Below are positions 7,533 to 14,026 of a stretch of 18,731 nt of DNA, in pieces (position 1 is the stretch's first letter; each line of letters begins with the position of its first letter). Under the pieces are notes generated by a model, which saw only the letters and a program-made list of their open reading frames with translations, did not search any database and was not told the origin of the DNA. This stretch comes from JAQWUY01 sp049615605 (lineage in GTDB: Bacteria > Pseudomonadota > Alphaproteobacteria > JAQWUY01): contig JBMZFW010000020.1 of assembly GCA_049615605.1 (NCBI GenBank), positions 1 to 18,731 of the forward strand. The letters run 5' to 3'. The position numbers were made by a program, and so were the translations under genes.

Positions 7533-8876
7533 TTATTTTTCTGCCTTTGTTCGCATTGTGACAAATTCTTCTGCCGAAGTGGGGTGAATACCAATGGTAT
7601 TATCAAAGTCAGCCTTAGTTAAGCCCGCTTTTACTGCAATGCCAATACCTTGGATAATTTCCCCCGCATCATCGCCGACCATATGTGCACCAAGAACACG
7701 GTCTGATTTCGTATCAACAACCAGTTTCATAAACGAACGAAACGGGCTACCCGATAATGTGTTTTTCATTGGTTTAAAGTCTGATTTATAAATATCAATA
7801 TCATAACCTTGGGCTATTGCGTCTTCCTGGCTTAAACCAACAGTTCCCATATTTGGATAACAAAATACAGCGGTTGCGATATTGCTGTAATCCATAGTCT
7901 TTGTTTTATCACCATAAACACGGTTTAAAAATACCATTGCTTCGCCAAGGGCAACGGGTGTTAATTGCATACGGTTAATTACATCGCCAAGGGCATAAAT
8001 TGATGGTACATTGGTTTGAAAGTCATCATTCACAACGATTGCCCCGTTTTCAGTTTTAACACCTGCATTTTCAAGCCCAAGATTTTCCACATAAGGTTTG
8101 CGACCCGTTGCATACATTACAAAATCAGATTGAATATCACCTTTATCCGTATGGCAGATAATTTTATCCCCATCTTTTGAAAGCTTTTCTATATTGCAAC
8201 CAGTTATAAATTCAACACCATTTTGTTCCATTTGATTTTTTGCAAACTCAACAGTTTCCCCATCAAATTCTTTTAATATTGACGAACGCACAAGCAATTT
8301 AACTTTTGCCCCAAGGCTTGCAAAGATACTTGCAAATTCAACCGCAATATACCCCCCGCCAACAACAGTTATTTCATTTGGTAATTCGTCCATATAAAAC
8401 GCATCAAATGAAGTGCCTGCAAGTTCAATTCCTTCAATGTTTGGTAAAACAGGGGTTGAACCAACGGTAATTAAAATTCTTTCCGCAGTATAATCTTTAC
8501 CATTAACTGTTACGGTGTTTTTATCTTTTAAAACTGCATATCCATCAATAATTTCCACACCTGCATTTTTAAGCATATTGTTATAAATGCCATTTAAGCG
8601 GTTTATTTCATTGTCTTTATTCGTGCGTAAAGTTTTCCAATCAAACTTTGGCTTTTCTGTTGTAAAACCATAACCCTTTGCATCGTCAAAGCTGTGGGCA
8701 AAATTACCCGCATAGGTAAATAATTTTTTTGGTACGCAACCAACATTTACACAAGTACCGCCCATCATTCCGTCTTCGGCAACGGCGACTTTTAAACCCA
8801 TAGATGCACCCATTCGTGAAGCCCTTACACCACCCGAACCTGCACCGATAACGAATAAATCATAATCAAAAGACAT
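7533..8876 (-). CDS. gor: Glutathione-disulfide reductase
   Basis: FAD flavoenzyme that reduces glutathione disulfide with NADPH and keeps the cytosolic thiol pool reduced. Visible in order: FAD-binding GAGSGG at 11-16, redox disulfide motif GGTCVNVGCVPKK with Cys42 and Cys47, the second Rossmann motif VVGGGYIAVEFA followed by an Arg-containing segment (LLVRSS) of the NADPH type, the second FAD motif YALGDV, and the C-terminal GIHPTSAEEF with catalytic His431. The length of 447 aa is normal. The motif set favours glutathione reductase over dihydrolipoamide dehydrogenase or mercuric reductase; trypanothione-like reductases cannot be excluded by eye. AAGGGG precedes the ATG. It is the first gene of the leftward block, divergent from hisI. 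Confidence 0.93.
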   Translation of the reverse strand: MSFDYDLFVIGAGSGGVRASRMGASMGLKVAVAEDGMMGGTCVNVGCVPKKLFTYAGNFAHSFDDAKGYGFTTEKPKFDWKTLRTNKDNEINRLNGIYNNMLKNAGVEIIDGYAVLKDKNTVTVNGKDYTAERILITVGSTPVLPNIEGIELAGTSFDAFYMDELPNEITVVGGGYIAVEFASIFASLGAKVKLLVRSSILKEFDGETVEFAKNQMEQNGVEFITGCNIEKLSKDGDKIICHTDKGDIQSDFVMYATGRKPYVENLGLENAGVKTENGAIVVNDDFQTNVPSIYALGDVINRMQLTPVALGEAMVFLNRVYGDKTKTMDYSNIATAVFCYPNMGTVGLSQEDAIAQGYDIDIYKSDFKPMKNTLSGSPFRSFMKLVVDTKSDRVLGAHMVGDDAGEIIQGIGIAVKAGLTKADFDNTIGIHPTSAEEFVTMRTKAEK

Positions 8877-8902
8877 ACTAACCCCTTAAAATACTTGCAT
8901 AG

Positions 8903-8930
8903 TTGATAAATAGAGAGTAAATATTACAAT
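8903..8930 (+). promoter_or_regulatory. Sigma70-type promoter for hisI-pabBAC cluster
   Basis: TTGATA (8903-8908, 5/6) and TACAAT (8925-8930, 5/6) separated by 16 nt, about 35 nt before the hisI ATG and inside the 88-nt divergent gap with gor. A perfect TATAAT at 8937-8942 lies further downstream but lacks a convincing -35 box; it is an alternative. No clear gor promoter could be picked out on the other strand. Confidence 0.5.
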
Positions 8931-8964
8931 ATATTTTATAATATTTAAAGCAAAGAAGTTAACA

Positions 8965-9369
8965 ATGACAAACGATGTTGAAATGGGCTTGAATTTTAAG
9001 CCAAAATTTGATGAAAACGGATTAATTCCTTGTATTGTTCAAGACAACAATACGGGCGATGTCTTAATGTTTGCATATATGAATGAAGATGCTTTGAATA
9101 AAACAAACGAACTGGGCGAAGCTGTATTTTATTCTCGCTCACGAAAATCACTATGGCACAAGGGGGAACAATCGGGCTTAACAATGGCGGTTGCGTCCAT
9201 TAGTGTTGATTGCGACCAAGATGTATTGTTGTTAAAAGTAAACCTTAAGCAAAATGGTTCTTGCCACAATGGTTATGAAAGCTGTTTTTACCGTAATGTT
9301 AAAAACGATAAGCTAGAATTTAATAAAACGGAAAAAGTTTTTAATCCAGACGATGTCTACAAAAAATAA
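8965..9369 (+). CDS. hisI: Phosphoribosyl-AMP cyclohydrolase
   Basis: Third step of histidine biosynthesis: zinc-dependent opening of the adenine ring of phosphoribosyl-AMP. The family fingerprint is clear: SRSRKSLWHKGEQSG at about 57-71, DCDQD at 82-86 (magnesium/zinc site), then GSCHNGYESCFY with Cys100, His101 and Cys107. At 134 aa it is the monofunctional cyclohydrolase without the HisE domain. A modest AAGAAG lies 6 nt before the ATG. It is the first gene of the rightward cluster; its last 17 nt overlap the start of pabB. No other his gene is present in the window, so it is detached from a his operon here. Confidence 0.96.
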   Translation: MTNDVEMGLNFKPKFDENGLIPCIVQDNNTGDVLMFAYMNEDALNKTNELGEAVFYSRSRKSLWHKGEQSGLTMAVASISVDCDQDVLLLKVNLKQNGSCHNGYESCFYRNVKNDKLEFNKTEKVFNPDDVYKK

Positions 9370-10750
9370 TATTACCTTTAAAGAAATAGATTGGATTGAT
9401 CCAAAAATAGTTTTAAATGTTTTTGAAAACGATAATCTATTGTGTGCATTACATTCAACACTTCCAAAAAGCTCAAGCAGTGTGGTGGGTAAACTTGCAA
9501 GGTATTCATTTATATCGGCAAACCCATTTACAACATTAAGGGCAGAAAAGGGCGATGTGTTCCTTAATGATACAAAGTTAAATAAAACCCCTTATGATTT
9601 AATTCCATTTGATGTAATTAACAGCTTTATGAATGATTACCGTGTGGCGACTAATCCAAACCTTCCCCCATTCCAAGGTGGTTTAATGGGATACTTTGGT
9701 TATGAAATGGGGTCGTATATTGAAAAAATTCCATTAACAGGGGATTTACCTTATGCGGATATGGTTGTTGGTATTTATGATTGGACGATTGCCTTTGACC
9801 ATCATCTGGAAAGGGCATATATCACCTCTTGCGGATTTAACAATGATGCTAATACAACAATCAATGAAATTGAAACCCGCATTAAAACTGAATCAAAACC
9901 AGTTGAACTTGTTAAACCAGAAAAGACACAAGACTTAAAAACATACTTTACAAAAGATGAATATATGTCAGCGGTGGCAAAGGTAATTGATTACATTTAC
10001 GAAGGCGATATATTTGAAGCCAATCTTACCCAACCATTTTCATTTAAGTATAATAACGCAACCCCATTACAAGTGTATCAATATTTAAGTCATATTAACC
10101 CTGCACCATTTTCTGCATATATGAATTGTGGTGATATGGTAATTGCGTCATCTTCGCCAGAACGATTTATTGTGGCGGATAAAAATGGTCTTGTTGAAAC
10201 CCGCCCGATTAAAGGAACACGCCCAAGGGGTAAGGACAAGGAAGAAGATAAAAAACTAGCCGATGAATTATTAGGTTCTGAAAAAGACCGTGCAGAAAAT
10301 GTAATGATTGTTGATTTAATGCGTAATGATTTATCAAAAGTATGTAAAGCCGGAAGCATTAATGTTCCACAAGTTTGCGGACTTGAAAGTTATGAATCTG
10401 TTCATCACCTTGTGTCGGTAATTCGCGGGGTATTAAGCGATGATAATAATGTATTTGATTTGTTAAAAAGTTCATTCCCTGGTGGTTCAATCACAGGTGC
10501 GCCAAAAATTCGTTCACAAGAAATTATTTCCGAACTTGAACCAATTCAAAGGGGTGTTTATTGTGGCTGTGTTGGTTATGTTGGTTTTGATGGTGCAATG
10601 GATACAAATATTGCAATTCGTACAATTGTATTAAAAGATAATGTGGCAACATTTAATGGCGGTGGGGCTGTGGTAAGCGACAGCGATCCAGAAACCGAAT
10701 ATGAAGAAACATTAGTTAAGGCAAGAAAAATATTTCAGGTGTTTGAATGA
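9353..10750 (+). CDS. pabB: Aminodeoxychorismate synthase component I
   Basis: Converts chorismate plus ammonia (supplied by PabA) to 4-amino-4-deoxychorismate for p-aminobenzoate and folate. The chorismate-binding domain is obvious: GDIFEANLTQPF, ASSSPERF, PIKGTRPRG at 285-293, LMRNDL, PGGSITGAPK. Lys287 in PIKGT is the residue that marks PabB; anthranilate synthase TrpE has Ala there (PIAGT). ADMVVGIYDWTIAFDH at about 135-150 is also PabB-like. The length of 465 aa is usual. The start lies inside hisI with a 17-nt overlap and no good Shine-Dalgarno sequence, so initiation probably depends on translation of hisI. The stop overlaps the pabA start as ATGA. Confidence 0.92.
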   Translation: MSTKNNITFKEIDWIDPKIVLNVFENDNLLCALHSTLPKSSSSVVGKLARYSFISANPFTTLRAEKGDVFLNDTKLNKTPYDLIPFDVINSFMNDYRVATNPNLPPFQGGLMGYFGYEMGSYIEKIPLTGDLPYADMVVGIYDWTIAFDHHLERAYITSCGFNNDANTTINEIETRIKTESKPVELVKPEKTQDLKTYFTKDEYMSAVAKVIDYIYEGDIFEANLTQPFSFKYNNATPLQVYQYLSHINPAPFSAYMNCGDMVIASSSPERFIVADKNGLVETRPIKGTRPRGKDKEEDKKLADELLGSEKDRAENVMIVDLMRNDLSKVCKAGSINVPQVCGLESYESVHHLVSVIRGVLSDDNNVFDLLKSSFPGGSITGAPKIRSQEIISELEPIQRGVYCGCVGYVGFDGAMDTNIAIRTIVLKDNVATFNGGGAVVSDSDPETEYEETLVKARKIFQVFE

Positions 10751-11322
10751 TTTTATTAATTGATAATTATGACAGCTTTGTTTACAACCTTGCCCGCTAT
10801 GTTGTGGAAGCAGGCGTTGAAGTTCGTGTCGTTCGCAACGATGAAATAACAGTGCAAGATATTAAAAAACTTAATCCAATGGGAATTATATTATCCCCCG
10901 GTCCGTGCAGTCCAAATGAGGCAGGGATTTGTCTGGAAACAGTAAAAGAATTGCACAAAGATATTCCAATGCTTGGGGTTTGTTTGGGACACCAAGCAAT
11001 GGGGCAATATTTTGGTGGTGTGGTTAAAAAGGCTATTAAACCAGTTCACGGTAAAACAGAAACAATTAAACACAATGGAAATGGTTTATTTTCTGGAATT
11101 GAAAGCCCAACGACTGTGACAAGGTATCATTCATTAATTGTTGAATTTGAAAATCATAATGACTTGGAAATAAATTCAAAAACCGATGCGGGTGAAATTA
11201 TGGCGTTTCAGCATAAGTCATATCCAATATATGCGGTACAATTCCACCCTGAATCTGTTTTAAGTGAAGACGGGCGAATGATGGTGAATAATTTTATCTC
11301 AATCGCTAAAGATTTCAAGTAA
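10747..11322 (+). CDS. pabA: Aminodeoxychorismate synthase glutaminase component
   Basis: Class I glutamine amidotransferase that delivers ammonia to PabB. It begins MILLIDNYDSFVYNLARY, has LSPGPCSPNEAG, nucleophile Cys79 in GVCLGHQ, an HGKTE segment at 101-105, and the His167/Glu169 pair in FHPES. The length of 191 aa is standard. It overlaps pabB by 4 nt (ATGA), pointing to coupled expression. PabA and TrpG are hard to separate by sequence; position between pabB and pabC decides the name, but it may also serve anthranilate synthase if no separate trpG exists. Confidence 0.93.
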   Translation: MILLIDNYDSFVYNLARYVVEAGVEVRVVRNDEITVQDIKKLNPMGIILSPGPCSPNEAGICLETVKELHKDIPMLGVCLGHQAMGQYFGGVVKKAIKPVHGKTETIKHNGNGLFSGIESPTTVTRYHSLIVEFENHNDLEINSKTDAGEIMAFQHKSYPIYAVQFHPESVLSEDGRMMVNNFISIAKDFK

Positions 11323-11329
11323 ATAAAAG

Positions 11330-11343
11330 TTGTTAAATAACAA
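11330..11343 (+). repeat. Small inverted repeat between pabA and pabC
   Basis: TTGTTA and TAACAA are exact complements separated by AA, in the 42-nt gap after the pabA stop. It could be a short hairpin or operator, but a 6-bp AT-rich arm is expected by chance in such DNA, and there is no T-run of terminator type after it. Function unknown. Confidence 0.3.
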
Positions 11344-11364
11344 GGATTGATTTAAAGTTTTATT

Positions 11365-12174
11365 ATGCAAGTATGGGTAAATGGTGAAATAACAGAAGAC
11401 AAAAATGCCATATCATCGGCGGACAGGGGATTTACCTTAGCCGATGGTGTTTTTGAAACAATGTATTTTGATAATTCAGAAGTTGAATTATTTCAAATGC
11501 ATATGATACGCCTTAAAAGCAGTTTATCCGCCCTTCATATTAATATGCCATACAAAGATGATGAAATCTTAAATGCAATTCGTGAATTGTTTGATGTTAA
11601 TAAAATGAAATCAGGTGCCATAAGGTTAACTGTTACCCGCGGTGTTGGTGCAAGGGGACTTAGCTTTGCCGACATTAATTCATCAACTGTTGTTATATCA
11701 AGTGCCAGTGTGGAACGAATACAAACGCCTGTGCGAATTTGTACAACCGATTATATCCGCAATGAAAAATCATTATTATCATCATACAAAACCCTTGATT
11801 ACAGTGAATCAATTATGGCTTTTAATTCGGCACGAATTCGTGGGTTTGGTGATGCGGTAATGTTAAATACGGTTGGCAATGTTGCTTGTTGCACCACATC
11901 AAATATATTTTTATTAAGGGGGAATGTTTTAATTACCCCACCGTTAAAGGACGGTTGCCTGCCAGGGATTATGCGTTCTGTTATAATCAGTATTGCCAAG
12001 AAAATGGAATTAAAGATACTTGAATCAACGGTGACAAAACAACACCTTGATTCAGCGGATGCTGTTTTTCTTAGCAACAGTATTGTAAGATTAAGAAAAG
12101 TATCATCTTTTGAAAATATCCATTATGATATAGAAAATGAAATCGTTAATAACATAGAAAGAAACCTACGATGA
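11365..12174 (+). CDS. pabC: Aminodeoxychorismate lyase-like class IV aminotransferase
   Basis: PLP enzyme expected to split 4-amino-4-deoxychorismate into p-aminobenzoate and pyruvate, completing the pathway begun by pabB and pabA. The fold-type IV features are visible: VWVNGEIT near the N-terminus, ADRGFTLADGVFETM at 19-33, the probable PLP lysine Lys142 in SSYKTLDYSESIM, and GNVACCTTSNIFLL at 171-184. C-terminal DGCLPGIMR is typical. The length of 269 aa is normal. At the position where the family usually has Glu (VAEGTTSN-type) that contacts the PLP ring nitrogen, this protein has Cys175. The name rests partly on location; D-amino-acid or branched-chain aminotransferase activity is the alternative. 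Its TGA overlaps the start of the next gene as ATGA. Confidence 0.82.
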   Translation: MQVWVNGEITEDKNAISSADRGFTLADGVFETMYFDNSEVELFQMHMIRLKSSLSALHINMPYKDDEILNAIRELFDVNKMKSGAIRLTVTRGVGARGLSFADINSSTVVISSASVERIQTPVRICTTDYIRNEKSLLSSYKTLDYSESIMAFNSARIRGFGDAVMLNTVGNVACCTTSNIFLLRGNVLITPPLKDGCLPGIMRSVIISIAKKMELKILESTVTKQHLDSADAVFLSNSIVRLRKVSSFENIHYDIENEIVNNIERNLR

Positions 12175-12635
12175 AAAAAACATTATTAATATTATCAATT
12201 ATTGCATTGGCGGGTTGTTCGGCGCGCCAAGTTGGGCAAATAGCGGGCGGTTCGCTTGGTGGTTATGCTGGTTCTAAACTTGGTAAAGATGTGGCTGGTG
12301 AAATTGGACAAGTTGTTGGTACAGGTGTTGGGGCTTATCTTGGTTCTGAATTCGGTGGCAGGGTATTTGACCAATTAAGTGAAAGTTCACAAAATCAGAT
12401 GACTAGTAATATGAACGAAGTTCTTGAAACTGGTGTTGATGGCGATGTGGGAAAATGGGAAAATCACGCGGATAATTCATCTGGTGAATTTGAAGTTGAA
12501 AACACACAATATGTAGAAGAATTAAAAACAACTTGCCGTAACTTTACGAACAAAGTAAGCCATAATGGAAAACAAGAAACAGTTAAGGGTCGTGCATGCC
12601 GTAATGCAGATGGCACTTGGCGATATGAATCTTAA
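12171..12635 (+). CDS. Glycine-zipper outer membrane lipoprotein, 17-kDa surface antigen type
   Basis: A small lipoprotein, probably anchored in the outer membrane. Signal peptide of 15 residues with lipobox LAGC and lipidated Cys16. A glycine-zipper segment follows at about 26-58 (GGSLGGYAGSKLGKDVAGEI and onward), the 2TM glycine-zipper seen in rickettsial 17-kDa antigens. The C-terminal half carries two cysteines, Cys122 (TTCRNF) and Cys143 (GRACRNADGTW), and ends with the family's DGTW motif. The length of 154 aa is typical. The role of the family is not well established; an envelope-structural role is inferred. The start codon overlaps the pabC stop (ATGA), which is odd company for a folate gene and suggests shared expression. 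Confidence 0.85.
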   Translation: MKKTLLILSIIALAGCSARQVGQIAGGSLGGYAGSKLGKDVAGEIGQVVGTGVGAYLGSEFGGRVFDQLSESSQNQMTSNMNEVLETGVDGDVGKWENHADNSSGEFEVENTQYVEELKTTCRNFTNKVSHNGKQETVKGRACRNADGTWRYES

Positions 12636-12641
12636 AATTAT

Positions 12642-13541
12642 ATGGCACAGCATAAAATAAATAATATCAATATTGAAATTGAACGACACCAACCAACAGG
12701 TGGCGATAAAAAAGATATACCTTTATTATTAATATCGGGGCTTGGTTCACAATTAATTGTTTGGCCACAATCTTTGATTAAATCAATTACTGATTGCGGA
12801 TATGAAGTAATTGTTTTTGATAACCGTGATGCGGGGCTTTCGGATAAGTTTAGAGAATTTACACCAGAAATGGTAGGTCAATCATTACAGCAATTAAAAT
12901 CGGGTGAAACGGATGTTGATGTTGCTTATACTTTGTATGATATGGCGGAAGATGTAAAAGCAATAATTGATTGTTTGAAATTGGATAAGGTTCACTTGCT
13001 TGGTTGTTCAATGGGTGGAATGATTGCCCAATTATTCGCCCAAAAATACAATGATTACTTAGCAAGCCTTTGTATTGTGTTTTCAACAACAGGCGACCCT
13101 GATTTACCAGAAATGAACCAAGAGACAAGAGAAAAATTACAATCACCAACAATTAGCGATTCCGCCGAAACGGTAATAGATTCTTGGGCGAAGTCTGGTG
13201 TGTATTTTGGAAGCCCTAAGCTTGGTGTTGATTATGATACTTGTTATGAAAAGTCAAAAAAGTTATATGCCCGAAATTACAGCCCAGATGGTACAATACG
13301 ACAATATTTGGCAATAATGGCAACACAATGGGAAACAGCGAAAAATAAAAATATTACTGTTCCAACCCTTGCGATATGTGGCGATAGCGATGTTATATTT
13401 TCACCAGAACATTCACACAGGGTTGCCGAAACTGTACTTAATGGCAAGGCGGTTGTGCTTAAAGATTGGGGACACGATTTCCCTGAATCTATTTGTCCAG
13501 AACTTGCCAAGAATATACTTGAAAATATTGAGCGAAATTAA
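12642..13541 (+). CDS. Alpha/beta hydrolase of unknown substrate
   Basis: Cytosolic hydrolase by appearance: no signal peptide or membrane segment. It shows the oxyanion-region ISGLGSQLIVWP at 31-42, FDNRDAGLSDKF at 59-70, the nucleophile elbow GCSMGG with Ser123, the acid Asp250 in CGDSDVIFSPEHS, and the catalytic His278 in DWGHDFPE. All three catalytic residues are present, so it should be active. Related proteins are esterases, lactonases or enol-lactonases, but nothing here fixes the substrate. The length is 299 aa. It starts 6 nt after the lipoprotein stop with no clear Shine-Dalgarno sequence, so it probably depends on upstream translation; it is the last gene of the rightward cluster. 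Confidence 0.88.
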   Translation: MAQHKINNINIEIERHQPTGGDKKDIPLLLISGLGSQLIVWPQSLIKSITDCGYEVIVFDNRDAGLSDKFREFTPEMVGQSLQQLKSGETDVDVAYTLYDMAEDVKAIIDCLKLDKVHLLGCSMGGMIAQLFAQKYNDYLASLCIVFSTTGDPDLPEMNQETREKLQSPTISDSAETVIDSWAKSGVYFGSPKLGVDYDTCYEKSKKLYARNYSPDGTIRQYLAIMATQWETAKNKNITVPTLAICGDSDVIFSPEHSHRVAETVLNGKAVVLKDWGHDFPESICPELAKNILENIERN

Positions 13542-13552
13542 TTTGATTAATT
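13536..13552. repeat. Palindrome containing both convergent stop codons
   Basis: AATTAAT, loop TTG, ATTAATT: a perfect 7-bp inverted repeat. The TAA of the hydrolase (13539-13541) and the TAA of the DUF2147 gene (13547-13549, minus strand) sit at mirror positions in the two arms. As RNA it could form a weak AT-only hairpin at the end of both transcripts. It lacks a GC stem and a proper T-tract, so it is not a classical terminator. Confidence 0.45.
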
Positions 13553-13963
13553 AGCCTTTGTCCAAGTTTGCGTTTTACACAATATCCAAACACAACCATC
13601 AAGGGCAAGTGTTCCATCTTCATTAAGTTTCATATTTGAATCATAAGTCTTGCCATCGTTTGGATTATATATTTTACCTTCAACCCATTCGTTGCCTTCT
13701 TTACGGAAACCATAAATCATTTTAATACCTTTGATTTTACGATTGCGTAAAGTTTCATTTTCGTTTTCTTTATCAACTTTTTCTGTGCCGTCTTCGTATG
13801 TTGGTTCTTTTAACCAAACAATTGTACCGCACAGGCTGTCGCCACATTTTTGTATATCAACGATTGATTTTTTACTTTCCACCAACCATTTACCAGTGAA
13901 ATCAGCATAAGAAAATGAAGCAAATACAAATAAAATAGATAATGATAATAATAATTTTTTCAT
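13547..13963 (-). CDS. DUF2147 secreted small protein
   Basis: A periplasmic or exported protein of uncharacterised function. A Sec signal peptide (MKKLLLSLSILFVFASFSYA) is probably cut after Ala20. The mature part fits the DUF2147 pattern: FTGKWLVE, GDSLCGTIVWLKEP, LRNRKIKGIKMIYGF, EWVEGKIYNPNDGKTYDSNM and a final W-containing strand. Four cysteines occur in two pairs, Cys40/Cys45 and Cys124/Cys129, possibly forming disulfides outside the cytoplasm (inference). At 138 aa it is of normal family size. A strong AAGGGAG Shine-Dalgarno sequence precedes the ATG, and a candidate extended -10 promoter lies just upstream, so it may be expressed apart from the dehydrogenase gene that ends 63 nt before it. 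Confidence 0.85.
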   Translation of the reverse strand: MKKLLLSLSILFVFASFSYADFTGKWLVESKKSIVDIQKCGDSLCGTIVWLKEPTYEDGTEKVDKENENETLRNRKIKGIKMIYGFRKEGNEWVEGKIYNPNDGKTYDSNMKLNEDGTLALDGCVWILCKTQTWTKAN

Positions 13964-13982
13964 AATAAATCTCCCTTTATAT

Positions 13983-14017
13983 TGATATATAATATCACAA
14001 ATAAAATTAAAAATCTA
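13983..14017 (-). promoter_or_regulatory. Extended -10 promoter and overlapping inverted repeat before the DUF2147 gene
   Basis: On the minus strand: TAGATT at 14012-14017, a 17-nt spacer ending TGA, then TATTAT at 13989-13994, giving an extended -10 (TGnTATTAT). The likely transcript start is about 20 nt before the ATG at 13963. An inverted repeat TGATAT-TAT-ATATCA (13983-13997) covers the -10 box and could be an operator, though AT-rich symmetry of this length can arise by chance. Confidence 0.4.
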
Positions 14018-14026
14018 TTAACCCTA

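Noticed and set aside
7466..7606. N-terminal extension of the DAHP synthase with a hydrophobic stretch (possible membrane anchor)
   Set aside because: It overlaps the 3' end of gor by 74 nt, has no similarity to the family, and a good Shine-Dalgarno sequence precedes the internal ATG at 7465 where the family sequence begins.
9353..11322. Anthranilate synthase pair trpE-trpG
   Set aside because: PIKGT with Lys287, the YDWTIAFDH segment and the pabC neighbour point to aminodeoxychorismate synthase; TrpE carries PIAGT. The glutaminase may still be shared.
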